A DNA stretch of 64,000 nt from Colwellia ponticola (lineage in GTDB: Bacteria; Pseudomonadota; Gammaproteobacteria; Enterobacterales; Alteromonadaceae): positions 36,299 to 100,298 of the forward strand of contig NZ_SZVP01000014.1 of NCBI RefSeq assembly GCF_005885605.1, written 5' to 3'. Made by a program: the position numbers and the translations under genes. This document shows, piece by piece, positions 46,318 through 55,798 of this stretch (positions are counted from its first letter, which is position 1; each line of letters starts with the position of its first letter). The notes under the pieces are model-generated. The model was given only the letters and a program-made list of their open reading frames with translations. It was not told where the DNA came from and searched no databases.

Positions 46318-47400
46318 ATGGATATAGACTTTAGTGAAATCAACTATTTAAAAGATCCCAAATGGCAGGACTTACATGCTGATTACGAACAGTTTCTTTT
46401 ATCCATGACGGGCCCTACCGTGATTGATATTTCAGGTAGCGATGAGACAAAATTTCGTGTGTTTACTACCTTACTACATGGTAATGAACCCTCTGGTTTA
46501 ATAGCCATACACCGCTACTTAACCGAGGTGTTAACACAAAAACCCCCTTGTACTAATATGCGTTTTATAATCTGCTCAGTAGAAGCTGCCGCGAGTAAAC
46601 CCTTATTTAGCAAGCGCTTTGTTGACGGTGGTATGGATCTCAATCGTTTTTTTGGTAAGCAATGTTCATTTGACTGTAACGATGGTCAACGAGGCTATTG
46701 CCAACGAGCATTTTTAATTGAGCAAGCGATCAGAGAGGTTAACCCTGAAATGGTGATCGATCTTCACAATACTGCTAGCCCAACACCAACCTTTGCGATA
46801 AGTGCAGTGATAACCACTGAAACCTTAGCCCTTGCTTCATTATTTTGCCAGACCTTAGTGTTGTCTGATTTAACCATGGGTTCAATTATAGAACAAAGCT
46901 TTCACTGTCCATTTATCACCATTGAATGTGGTGGTAGTCAAGATGAACAAGCCCATGAAATTGCTTTTGCAGGTATTTCTAAGGTTGCTCAATGTCAAAA
47001 TATTGCTTACATGCAACCAGAAAAAACCGTAGAAGTTATGCACCGCCCTTTACGACTACAATTAAAAGACAACATTGCACTATCATACGCACAACATGAT
47101 GAAGGCTATGCAGGCGTCACCTTGAAAAACAATATTGAGTGCTTTAATTTTGGTAGTGCTCACCAAGATGAAATGCTTGGTTGGCTTGACGGTAATGGTC
47201 TTGATAATTTAACACTTGTTGATAAGAGTGGTAAAAATGTACTGCATGATTATTTTTATGCCCGTGAAAACCAACTAGTTTGTCGATATAACCTACGATT
47301 ATTTAAAGCAACAACTCATAAAGATACCGCTACTAATGACTGTCTTTTTTATGTGGTTAAGTTGCCTTATGCTTATATGGGACAAAATGCACTATGCTAA
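46318..47400 (+). CDS. Aspartoacylase / succinylglutamate desuccinylase family zinc hydrolase
   Basis: 360 residues, M14-like zinc fold. The zinc-binding His and Glu are in 'LLHGNEPSGLIAI', a third ligand histidine in 'MVIDLHNTASPTPTF', and substrate-binding Arg/Asn in 'GGMDLNRFF'. These match the AspA/AstE family, which removes acyl groups from N-acyl amino acids. No ast arginine-degradation genes are nearby, so substrate assignment is open. AGGT seven bases before the ATG supports the start. The alkaline phosphatase gene follows 140 bases later. Confidence 0.85.
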   Translation: MDIDFSEINYLKDPKWQDLHADYEQFLLSMTGPTVIDISGSDETKFRVFTTLLHGNEPSGLIAIHRYLTEVLTQKPPCTNMRFIICSVEAAASKPLFSKRFVDGGMDLNRFFGKQCSFDCNDGQRGYCQRAFLIEQAIREVNPEMVIDLHNTASPTPTFAISAVITTETLALASLFCQTLVLSDLTMGSIIEQSFHCPFITIECGGSQDEQAHEIAFAGISKVAQCQNIAYMQPEKTVEVMHRPLRLQLKDNIALSYAQHDEGYAGVTLKNNIECFNFGSAHQDEMLGWLDGNGLDNLTLVDKSGKNVLHDYFYARENQLVCRYNLRLFKATTHKDTATNDCLFYVVKLPYAYMGQNALC

Positions 47401-47540
47401 CGAAGTTAACAACCCTCTTAAGCCTCATATGAAGATATATCGCTTTATCGCCATCAAATATAGCGTAGCGATTGTCATTAGGTAGACAAAGTAATAGTCA
47501 CTCTTTAGAATTACGCGACTTTCACCTTATCGAGCATCTT

Positions 47541-49007
47541 ATGTTTATTTCTAAATTAACGACAACGCTCTTTTCAACACTGATTATTTTTAACGGCATT
47601 AGCCTTTCAACGTATAGTTGTGCAGCCACTATCGATGTAAATAAACAGACTGTTGTTAGCCAACAAGATTTACCTAAAAACATTATTATGGTTGTTGCTG
47701 ATGGCATGGGGCCAGCCTACACTTCTGCTTATCGCTACTTTAATGATGATCCGACTACCGTTGAAATAGAACAAACTGTTTTTGAAAGACACTTAAAAGG
47801 CTTATCGAGTACTTACCCTGAGGCCATCTCAGGCTATGTTACTGACTCTGCTGCTGCAGCGACGGCATTAGCAACAGGGATTAAAACCTATAATGGCGCT
47901 ATTAGTGTTGATGTGGATAAAAAACCTTTACTTACCGTGCTTCAATGGGCAAAGCAACAAGGTAAGAAAACAGGTGTGGTAGTTACCTCTCGCATAAACC
48001 ATGCAACGCCAGCATCGTATTTATCTCACAATGAGAGTCGTAAAAACTACAATGAACTTGCTAACAGCTATATTGATAATGGTATTCAAGCGGATGTATA
48101 TTTTGGTGGCGGCTGGAAAAACTATATCCGAGACGATCGTAATATCGTAGCGGAATTTACCCAAGCCGGCTTTCAATACATTGACCGTTATTCACAATTA
48201 AATACCTTGAAAGCCAATCAACCAGTATTAGGTTTATTTGCCAAAACCAGTTTGCCTTGGGCACTTGATGACAGTAACAAGCATAGGCTAACACCTTTAA
48301 CGCAAACCGCAATAAAACAATTAACAAACCAGGCAGGCTTTTTTATGTTGGTTGAAGCAAGTCAAATTGATTGGGGTGGTCATGATAATGATATTGCCGC
48401 AGCAATGCATGAAATGGATGACTTAGCTAACGTGATGTTATATCTAGAATCTTTTGTTGCACAAAACCCCGATACCTTAGTAGTCCTAACCGCGGATCAT
48501 AGCACTGGAGGTTTTACCTTAGCAGCTAATAAAGATTATCGATGGGAGCCGCAAGTGTTACGTAGTATGAAGCATTCAATCACGACTATTGCTGAAAAAA
48601 TTATCGCCCAAGATAAACTTAATGATGCCGCAAGTCATCAAGCAAATACTCAACTAAAGCGACCAATAAAAGGCGATCAAATAAGCCAGTGGTTAAACTT
48701 TCCCTTAAGCACGACAGAGATTGAGCAACTACAACAAGTTGAACCATTATTTCACGCGCAAACACAACACTATGCGTTACTTGATAAACGCTTAAAAGAA
48801 CAGCAAAGCCCACCATCATTAAAAAATAGCTACCGCCGAGCGCTGCTTAGTATTATTGATAAGCGCACAAACACCGGTTGGACAACATCAGGTCATACTG
48901 CTATTGACGTACCGGTATTTGCCTTTGGTAAACATAGTGAGCAATTTAGTGGTCAGTTAGATAATACTGATATTGCCAATAAAATTTTCAGTTTATTAGG
49001 TAAGTAA
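47541..49007 (+). CDS. Alkaline phosphatase (PhoA family)
   Basis: 488 residues from ATG47541. This start gives a signal peptide ('KLTTTLFSTLIIFNGISLS', cleaved near 'SCAA'); the frame opens further upstream but that would place 23 polar residues before the signal. The metal-site Asp is in 'MVVADGMGPAY', nucleophile Ser103 in 'VTDSAAAATALATGIK', metal ligands in 'SQIDWGGHDND' and 'VVLTADHSTGGF', and the C-terminal His in 'TSGHTAIDVPVF'. It releases phosphate from monoesters in the periplasm. I looked for a Pho box upstream and saw only a single half-like TTGTCAT. Confidence 0.93.
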   Translation: MFISKLTTTLFSTLIIFNGISLSTYSCAATIDVNKQTVVSQQDLPKNIIMVVADGMGPAYTSAYRYFNDDPTTVEIEQTVFERHLKGLSSTYPEAISGYVTDSAAAATALATGIKTYNGAISVDVDKKPLLTVLQWAKQQGKKTGVVVTSRINHATPASYLSHNESRKNYNELANSYIDNGIQADVYFGGGWKNYIRDDRNIVAEFTQAGFQYIDRYSQLNTLKANQPVLGLFAKTSLPWALDDSNKHRLTPLTQTAIKQLTNQAGFFMLVEASQIDWGGHDNDIAAAMHEMDDLANVMLYLESFVAQNPDTLVVLTADHSTGGFTLAANKDYRWEPQVLRSMKHSITTIAEKIIAQDKLNDAASHQANTQLKRPIKGDQISQWLNFPLSTTEIEQLQQVEPLFHAQTQHYALLDKRLKEQQSPPSLKNSYRRALLSIIDKRTNTGWTTSGHTAIDVPVFAFGKHSEQFSGQLDNTDIANKIFSLLGK

Positions 49008-49153
49008 CATCACCGATGTAGTGTTATTGCTGCGTTACTGTTGGGCAACTGTGTAGCTAAGCGCGCTAATACTATGCACTACAATAAATGCATTACTATG
49101 TTGCGCTTAGCACTTACTATCTAAATAAAAAGCTATCGACTATCGACTATCAC

Positions 49154-50335
49154 TTATGAGTTTGCAAGTACCTGATTATAGCGTTCAAAGCCTTTTGATA
49201 GATCATCAATTAAATCGTCAACATCCTCTAAACCGATATGCAGACGAATTAATGGGAACTCACAATCAAAGGTGGTTGCACTACGAATTGAATTTACATT
49301 AGTAATACCCAAAATTAAACTTTCAAAACCACCCCACGAATAGCCCATTTTAAAATGATGTAAACCATCTAAAAAGGCCGTTAATGCCGCTTTATTGCCA
49401 CAATTAAAGACAAACGAGAATAAACCGTTAGAGCCGTTAAAGTCTCGCTTGAAAAATTCATGTCCAGGACAAGACTCAAACGCGGGGTGTAATATTTTAG
49501 CGACTTCTGGACGTTGTTGTAACCATTGTGCGACCTTAATCGCACTTTGCTGATGCTGCTTTAATCTTATGCCAAGCGTACGAATACCGCGTAATGCTAA
49601 ATATAAATCATCAGGTGAGGTACATTGCCCCATTAAATAGCTGTAATCACGCAGTTGCGGCCAATACTTTTCTACCGCCGTTGCCGTACCTAACATCACA
49701 TCAGAGTGACCAACAATATATTTAGTGGCCGCTTGCACACTGACATCAACGCCATAATCAAACGGTTTAAAGTTAATGCCTGCCCCCCAAGTATTGTCAA
49801 GCATAACAATACAATCATGTTGATGAGCAATAGCGCTAATAGTCGGCACGTCTTGTACTTCCATAGTGATAGAGCCAGGAGACTCTAAAAAAACAAGTAC
49901 CGTGTTATCTTGAATCAAGGCTTCAATACCTGCACCTATCATAGGATCATAATAAGTGGTAGCAACGCCCATTTTAGTTAATATTTTTTCACAATAATCA
50001 CGAGTAGGCTCATAAGCACTATCAACCATTAATACGTGATCGCCTTGCTTCACAAACGCCAAAATAGCATTGGTAATTGCGGCGGTACCTGATGGATACA
50101 AGGCACACCCTGCACCACCTTCTAATTCAGTCATTGCCTCACTAAAAGCAAAAGCGGTAGTCGTACCGCGACGGCCATACACCATTGTTTGATTATGGCG
50201 ATTAGCGACAGCATTATTCATTTCAGCAACGCTATTAAATACCACAGTCGATGCACGAGTTATTGGTGGGTTAACCACGCCATTAGTCCATTTTGCACTA
50301 CGGCCAGCATTGATTATTTTAGTATCTTGTTTCAT
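49154..50335 (-). CDS. metC: Cystathionine beta-lyase
   Basis: 393 residues, PLP-dependent Cys/Met metabolism family. It cleaves cystathionine to homocysteine, ammonia and pyruvate in methionine synthesis. The PLP lysine is in 'VQAATKYIVGHSDVMLG', and 'YGRRGTTTAFAFSEAM', 'VMLDNTWGAGINF' and 'KMGYSWGGFESL' match the MetC branch rather than MetB. GGAA precedes ATG50335. Convergent with the phosphatase gene. A possible pair of met-box-like octamers lies about 90-105 bases upstream. Confidence 0.92.
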   Translation of the reverse strand: MKQDTKIINAGRSAKWTNGVVNPPITRASTVVFNSVAEMNNAVANRHNQTMVYGRRGTTTAFAFSEAMTELEGGAGCALYPSGTAAITNAILAFVKQGDHVLMVDSAYEPTRDYCEKILTKMGVATTYYDPMIGAGIEALIQDNTVLVFLESPGSITMEVQDVPTISAIAHQHDCIVMLDNTWGAGINFKPFDYGVDVSVQAATKYIVGHSDVMLGTATAVEKYWPQLRDYSYLMGQCTSPDDLYLALRGIRTLGIRLKQHQQSAIKVAQWLQQRPEVAKILHPAFESCPGHEFFKRDFNGSNGLFSFVFNCGNKAALTAFLDGLHHFKMGYSWGGFESLILGITNVNSIRSATTFDCEFPLIRLHIGLEDVDDLIDDLSKGFERYNQVLANS

Positions 50336-50560
50336 CGTTATTTTCCATTAAGTCGCGTTAATTTTAGCGGTGAGAGTTAACAGATAGCCTTGTGTTTTGT
50401 TATCAATTACAACTATCTTTTTCAGCTATCTAGCCATCTAAAATATTTATCTGTAGTTATAACCTGAATAAGCTGAGCTGGCTAGGGGCTGTTAATAAAA
50501 AATGCTAAGGCTATTATTTTTTATTAGTCTATATTTCATACCTTGTATAGATAGTGCTCA

Positions 50561-53023
50561 TTAAAAAAGTCCCATTTGATCGCCGGTAATTGACTGAAAA
50601 TCTTTACCTATGAAAGGTAAAATATCATCCGCTATTGGCTTAAGTTGTTTCTCAACATAAAAATCATAATCGAGGATACTTTCGTTAAAGTCTACCGGTT
50701 GTACGCCATCAAGGGTGATAACATAGCGAATGGTGCTTCGGTGTTGATATTTTTGTTGAACACCCTGCGCTTTTAACTTGGCATTAGCAATTAAAGCCGC
50801 TTTAATATGCGGTGGTGTATTAACATAGTCAGTTAACTTACGTTGAATTCTTTTTTGATAAATTAATTTATCGTCGTAACAACCTTGTTTTAATGCGTCG
50901 ACAATATTTTTAATGTAGTCATCAACCGGCTTATCATTAAAGACTAATCTATATAATTCTTGTTGAAAGTCTTTACTTAATTCAGTCCAATCGCTGCGCA
51001 CCGTCTCTAAGCCTTTAAACGTAATCACCCCTTTTGACAAACCAGCGTAGCGTTTTTTGGTGCCAACCACCTTTTGATCTTTACTAGGATTAATACCTCG
51101 TATTTTTGGCATTAAAAATTTAGTAAAGTGCGTTTCAAATTCAATTTCTAATTGACTGATTATTTTAAAGTCTGTCGCTAAGGTAAGTTGCCACTTATCA
51201 TTAATAAAGTTTTGTAATTCAACCCCTAACTCACTTGCCTGCTGCGTTGATTTATCAGCGCCGATAACAACAAAAATAGAATCGGTATCGCCATAAATCA
51301 CTTTAAAGCCTTTCTTTTCAATCCAATGACTGGTCTGTTTTAAAATCTGATGACTACGCTTAGTAATAGAGCCTGAAAGGCGAGGGTCAAAAAAACGACA
51401 ACCCGTTGAACCCAATACACCATAAAAACTGTTCATAATAATTTTTATCGCTTGTGACAAAGCGGCATTTTTCTGTTGTTTAGCTTTGTCACGCTCTAAC
51501 CAAAGCGATTCAATAATATCGGGTAAAAAATGCGCTTCACGCGAAAAATATGCGCCATCAAAGCCGCTAATCACATAATCCCTATTATCAACACTAACCG
51601 AGTCATTAGCCTTAACCGTTAATAAACCTTCAATCAACCCCATAGGGTCTACTTTGAAGGTACGAATAATACTGGGATACAACGATTTAAAATCCAATAC
51701 TAATACATTGTCATATAAGCCCGGAACCGAGTCCATAACATAACCACCGGGGGATATTAGCCCCGAAACACCATCGCCCATATTAGGCGCTATATAGCCG
51801 CTACGGTGTAGTTTGGGTAAGTAAAGATTGGTAAATGCAGCTACTGAGCCACCTACTCTATCGATGGCAAGACCGGTAAGTTGCGATCTTAATTGCGCAA
51901 AAGCAAGTAACTGCGTTTTTTCAAAAATAAGCCATACTAAACGACAATCTTCTAAATTATAGGCCGCTAATGCCGGCTTATTATGCGCAAAATTATCGAC
52001 TATTTCTTGTATTCTGTTGTCAACATCAACCACTTTCTTACCACGCCCCAGTAAACTATGCGCGACATTGTCCAGTGAGAAACTCGTAAAGTTATAAGTA
52101 GCGGTTTTAAGTAAGTCAATGCCATCAAGTACAACACGCCCTGCTATTTCAATAAAATTTTGTTCTGGGTTATTAGCATTTTTACGCCAGTAAGGCACAG
52201 CGCCATCGCGTCCTATGGAAAAACGAATACCATGAAGATCGCAACGCTTTTGCAGTAACTTAAAATCAAAGTTAATCACATTCCAACCAATAAGAATATC
52301 AGCATCAAATACATTAATTTCATCAATAAAGTGCAGTAATAGTTGCCTTTCATCAGTGTGCCAATGAATATAAGACTCACACCCAGTTTGTGGCTCACCA
52401 ATCATTAACACGCGTTTAAATTCTTTATTTTTATGCTGCGTGTTATGGTTAAACGCATATAAACCAATGGAAAAGAGCTCACCTTGCATAGAGCACTCTA
52501 TATCAATGGATAGCATGGTGAGATTGTTATGATGTTGCTTATCAGCGCGTTTGCACTTGGCTTGCTTTACTAATTGATAGCCTTGCTGGTCATTGTGTAA
52601 ATAAGGCTGCTCGCCAACATAGCTGATATCAGCCGTAATATGACGCTCCATCAAAAAGCGATCATCTGGGCGAATATCATCTTCATAACATTTTATTTGG
52701 TGGCTTTTCAATACCTCTCTTGCTCGGTAAAAACTACGCATCGAAGTGAAATACAAAGCGGCTACTGTTTTTTGGGCAAAGTTCTTTAATGATAACTGTT
52801 GAGATTTTTTAAGTGGAATACCTTGGTCAATCAATAGCTGCTCGGCTATTGATAAATACTGATGCTCAATAAAAAACACCGCTAATTCATTCTCCACTTG
52901 TAATTTAATAACGCCTGAATCGCTTTTTAGCCATAAGGTTATTTGCAAGCCTTGGGCGGTGTCTTGCACTTGTCGTGTTAGTAAAAAGCCCTCACCAATA
53001 TCTGCTGTGTTAAAATTTTTCAT
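50561..53023 (-). CDS. polB: DNA polymerase II (family B)
   Basis: 820 residues from ATG53023. SOS-induced polymerase with proofreading that restarts stalled forks and does some translesion synthesis. The exonuclease has 'MLSIDIECSM' (Asp/Glu), 'ILIGWNVINFDFKLL' and 'AYNLEDCRLV'. The polymerase has motif A 'LDFKSLYPSI', motif B 'KQQKNAALSQAIKIIMNSFYG' (region) and motif C 'VIYGDTDSIFV'. In-frame GTG53050 has AGGT six bases upstream and TTG53056 is also possible, but that AGGT overlaps the LexA box, and homology begins at 'GFLLTRQ'; the exact start is uncertain. Divergent from dinG across a shared LexA box. Confidence 0.95.
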   Translation of the reverse strand: MKNFNTADIGEGFLLTRQVQDTAQGLQITLWLKSDSGVIKLQVENELAVFFIEHQYLSIAEQLLIDQGIPLKKSQQLSLKNFAQKTVAALYFTSMRSFYRAREVLKSHQIKCYEDDIRPDDRFLMERHITADISYVGEQPYLHNDQQGYQLVKQAKCKRADKQHHNNLTMLSIDIECSMQGELFSIGLYAFNHNTQHKNKEFKRVLMIGEPQTGCESYIHWHTDERQLLLHFIDEINVFDADILIGWNVINFDFKLLQKRCDLHGIRFSIGRDGAVPYWRKNANNPEQNFIEIAGRVVLDGIDLLKTATYNFTSFSLDNVAHSLLGRGKKVVDVDNRIQEIVDNFAHNKPALAAYNLEDCRLVWLIFEKTQLLAFAQLRSQLTGLAIDRVGGSVAAFTNLYLPKLHRSGYIAPNMGDGVSGLISPGGYVMDSVPGLYDNVLVLDFKSLYPSIIRTFKVDPMGLIEGLLTVKANDSVSVDNRDYVISGFDGAYFSREAHFLPDIIESLWLERDKAKQQKNAALSQAIKIIMNSFYGVLGSTGCRFFDPRLSGSITKRSHQILKQTSHWIEKKGFKVIYGDTDSIFVVIGADKSTQQASELGVELQNFINDKWQLTLATDFKIISQLEIEFETHFTKFLMPKIRGINPSKDQKVVGTKKRYAGLSKGVITFKGLETVRSDWTELSKDFQQELYRLVFNDKPVDDYIKNIVDALKQGCYDDKLIYQKRIQRKLTDYVNTPPHIKAALIANAKLKAQGVQQKYQHRSTIRYVITLDGVQPVDFNESILDYDFYVEKQLKPIADDILPFIGKDFQSITGDQMGLF

Positions 53024-53058
53024 TTTATCGTTAAATTTTTCGTGCAACACGACCAAAC

Positions 53059-53074
53059 CTGTTAATATATACAG
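53059..53074. promoter_or_regulatory. LexA (SOS) box shared by polB and dinG
   Basis: CTGTTAATATATACAG matches the gammaproteobacterial LexA consensus CTGT-N8-ACAG at all eight fixed bases with an AT-rich centre. It is the only such site seen between the divergent polB and dinG genes, both SOS genes in E. coli. It lies 40 bases before the dinG ATG and 36 before the polB ATG. Confidence 0.93.
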
Positions 53075-53113
53075 CAGTGTAACCGATATCCTGTTTTTTG
53101 GAAACTAGTACCC

Positions 53114-55258
53114 ATGCTCTCTGACAAGTTAAAACACGCTATTCGCCAAGCTTATAAAGCTATTGGTGAAAATTTAACGCATTTTAATCCGCGTAAACAG
53201 CAAGCCCTACTGATTGCTGAAATAGCAAAGACCTTGGCGGGCGAATACGACAACGATAGAAAAATAATTACTATCGAAGCAGGTACAGGTACAGGTAAAT
53301 CACTAGCTTATTGCTTAGGTGCTATTCCACTAGCGCTAGCGCGTGATAAAAAGGTTTGTATTTCCACCGCTACCGTTGCGCTGCAAGAGCAATTAGTCGA
53401 TAAAGACCTACCCTTTTTAAAACAGTACGCGGGGATAGATTTTAACTTTACCTTAGTTAAAGGTAGGCAACGCTACGTTTGTCGTCAAAAGCTTACCCAA
53501 GCAGTTACAAGCAGTTCAGGCGATGAACCAACACAAGTAGGTTTTACCTTTGCAGAAAAACCCGATGCTAAAGATGTACGTACGTTAAACGCTATGCACA
53601 AAGCGTTACTCGACGGTAGTTGGCTAGGTGATATAGATTCATGGGAAAACCATTTACCCACGCATATTTGGCAGCAAGTACAAAGCGATAAACACAGCTG
53701 CTTAAAAAACTTATCAGAGCACACGCATTGCCCGTTTCATAAAGCGCGAGACACTATGGATCAAGCCCATGTCTTAGTGATTAACCACAGCTTATTATTG
53801 GCTGATCTTGAGCTCGGTGGCGGTAGAATACTGTCACCGCCTGAAGATACTATTTATATTATTGACGAGGCTCATCACCTTCCCAAAGTAACCCGCGATT
53901 TTTCCAGTGCCAGTGTTACCTTAAAAGGGTCAATTGAGTGGTTAACAAAGCTTAGAGATACTGGTGATAAAATGTCTGCGTTGATTAAATCACGTAATAC
54001 AATATCATCCGCCTTAAAACTAGGTGATGATTGCCAAGATTTATTACTGGAAATGCAAAAGGTACTTACTTTTGTTGAAGCTAATGCCAATGTTTATTTT
54101 CTCGACCATGACTTATCAACGTCAGGACAAGGCAACAATTTTACCAAGAAATCTTCGCAAGACTCACAGGTTTATCGATTTGAAAATGGTATTATTCCGC
54201 AAACGTTAAAAAACTGGGCTGAAGATTTACATAGCCTCAGTAAAAAATTAATAAGCCACTTAAATAAGCTTTATAACGGTCTTATTGAAGCGGTTAAAGA
54301 TGGTGATACGCAAATGTATTTGGCTGAGCCATTACTTGCAGAAGCAGGTTTTATGTTACAGCGTCTAGAGAATTTACAAGCACTGTGGTTTATGTATGCC
54401 AAAACAGACAGTGACAAAGGCGCGCCAATGGCCCGCTGGCTAGAGAAAACACACCATAAACGCCAAGATTACCTTATCAGCGCTTCACCCATTGAAGTGG
54501 GCTTTACCTTAGAAAATATGCTATGGAGCCAATGCGAAGGCGCCGTATTGTGCTCAGCAACCTTACGCGCGTTAAACTCTTTTGACCATTTCCGTTTCCA
54601 AGTCGGTTTAAAAGATAATGATGGCACCCAATATCAACAAGTAGATTCCCCTTTTGATTATCAAAACAACGCTCAATTAGTAGTGGCGAACATGGTCAAT
54701 GAAGCCAGTGCACCAGCCTTTACTGACGAAATAATTACTAAATTACCGCACTATCTTGAGCAAGGTAGTGCTAGTTTGGTGTTGTTCTCTTCTTATTGGC
54801 AAATGAACAAGGTTGCCGAAGCTTTGCGCGCTAATAGCGACATTGATATCATGGTACAAGGTGAGTTATCGCGTCAACAAATCATAGAGCAACATAAAAA
54901 ACGTTGTGATAATAACAAGGTAAGTATTATTTTTGGCACACAAAGTTTTTCTGAAGGTTTAGACTTACCTGGCGATTACCTTAATAACTTAATTATTACA
55001 AAGTTGCCTTTTTCAGTGCCAACCTCACCTGTTGAGCAAGCACAAGCAGAATATGTTACCGCAAAAGGTGGAAATCCATTTATGACGTTATCTGTACCTG
55101 ATACCTCAAAAAAGTTAGTCCAAGCTTGTGGTCGATTACTGCGCAATGAAAAAGATGAAGGGGTGATCACTTTATTAGATAAACGCGTGGTCACTAAACG
55201 CTATGGTAAGCAATTACTGGATTCATTACCGCCTTTTAACCGCGTATTTGAAAAATAA
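53114..55258 (+). CDS. dinG: ATP-dependent DNA helicase DinG
   Basis: 714 residues, XPD-like superfamily 2 5'-3' helicase. It unwinds R-loops, D-loops and G-quadruplexes and is SOS-induced in E. coli. Walker A 'EAGTGTGKSLAY' (about 55-66), 'DEAH' in 'IIDEAHHL' (about 249-256) and motif VI 'QACGRLLRNEKDEG' are present. Iron-sulfur domain: Cys123 ('RYVCRQK'), Cys196 ('HSCLKN') and Cys206 ('HCPFHKAR') are visible, but the position of the third E. coli cysteine (between the last two) is Ser, so only three of four are found. GGA lies about 11 bases before ATG53114. Divergent from polB. Confidence 0.95.
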   Translation: MLSDKLKHAIRQAYKAIGENLTHFNPRKQQALLIAEIAKTLAGEYDNDRKIITIEAGTGTGKSLAYCLGAIPLALARDKKVCISTATVALQEQLVDKDLPFLKQYAGIDFNFTLVKGRQRYVCRQKLTQAVTSSSGDEPTQVGFTFAEKPDAKDVRTLNAMHKALLDGSWLGDIDSWENHLPTHIWQQVQSDKHSCLKNLSEHTHCPFHKARDTMDQAHVLVINHSLLLADLELGGGRILSPPEDTIYIIDEAHHLPKVTRDFSSASVTLKGSIEWLTKLRDTGDKMSALIKSRNTISSALKLGDDCQDLLLEMQKVLTFVEANANVYFLDHDLSTSGQGNNFTKKSSQDSQVYRFENGIIPQTLKNWAEDLHSLSKKLISHLNKLYNGLIEAVKDGDTQMYLAEPLLAEAGFMLQRLENLQALWFMYAKTDSDKGAPMARWLEKTHHKRQDYLISASPIEVGFTLENMLWSQCEGAVLCSATLRALNSFDHFRFQVGLKDNDGTQYQQVDSPFDYQNNAQLVVANMVNEASAPAFTDEIITKLPHYLEQGSASLVLFSSYWQMNKVAEALRANSDIDIMVQGELSRQQIIEQHKKRCDNNKVSIIFGTQSFSEGLDLPGDYLNNLIITKLPFSVPTSPVEQAQAEYVTAKGGNPFMTLSVPDTSKKLVQACGRLLRNEKDEGVITLLDKRVVTKRYGKQLLDSLPPFNRVFEK

Positions 55259-55292
55259 CCTGTATTTTACTTACATTACTAGCGATAAAATC

Positions 55293-55646
55293 ATGAAAAA
55301 AACCATCCAAGTTACCCTGTTATCTCTATTAGTTTTTCCTGGTGTTGGTCATTTAGCGTTAAAAAAGTATGTCTTAGCGTTAGGCTTTTTTGCTAGCTTT
55401 GCTTATTTATTGTTAAGCTTGATTAATGAAATATCTGATAAAATCCATCCGTTATATACTCAGATACTCAGCGGTAAAGTCGCTATTGAACTATCGGCGA
55501 TTCGCCAAGCATTAATAGAGCAAGGCGCGTTAGAAAACGCACACTTGACTACCCTTAGTTATCTACTCGTTGCTATTTGGCTTGTTGCTGCGGTTGACGC
55601 CTATAGAATTGCCAATAACAAAATTAACCACCTAGTGGATAAATAA
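55293..55646 (+). CDS. Small hydrophobic membrane protein, unknown function
   Basis: 117 residues from ATG55293, 34 bases after dinG and so possibly in the same transcript. Two or three hydrophobic segments: 'VTLLSLLVFPGVGHLALKKY' (about 7-26, with a Gly/Pro-rich turn typical of TM2-like families), 'VLALGFFASFAYLLLSLI', and a C-terminal 'LSYLLVAIWLVAAVDAYRI'. The segment 'FPGVGHLALKK...FASFAYLL' and the C-terminal 'W...DAYR' resemble TM2/DUF6677-type proteins. No strong ribosome binding site. Function unknown. If cotranscribed with dinG it would be SOS-induced. Confidence 0.6.
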   Translation: MKKTIQVTLLSLLVFPGVGHLALKKYVLALGFFASFAYLLLSLINEISDKIHPLYTQILSGKVAIELSAIRQALIEQGALENAHLTTLSYLLVAIWLVAAVDAYRIANNKINHLVDK

Positions 55647-55798
55647 CTTGACCGAACAATAAGCACAACGTAATTAAGTAACTTACGTGACCTGTTTTTC
55701 TATTTTTCTGTTCAAACTAATGGCTTAATTTATCTAGCGCTTTTTTATTTAGCTATAGCTGCGTATAATTAAGTGGTTTCCCTTGTAGAGCAATATGA

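Noticed and set aside
47401..47540. Pho box upstream of alkaline phosphatase
   Set aside because: Only one TTGTCAT half-site; the second direct repeat at 11-bp spacing is absent.
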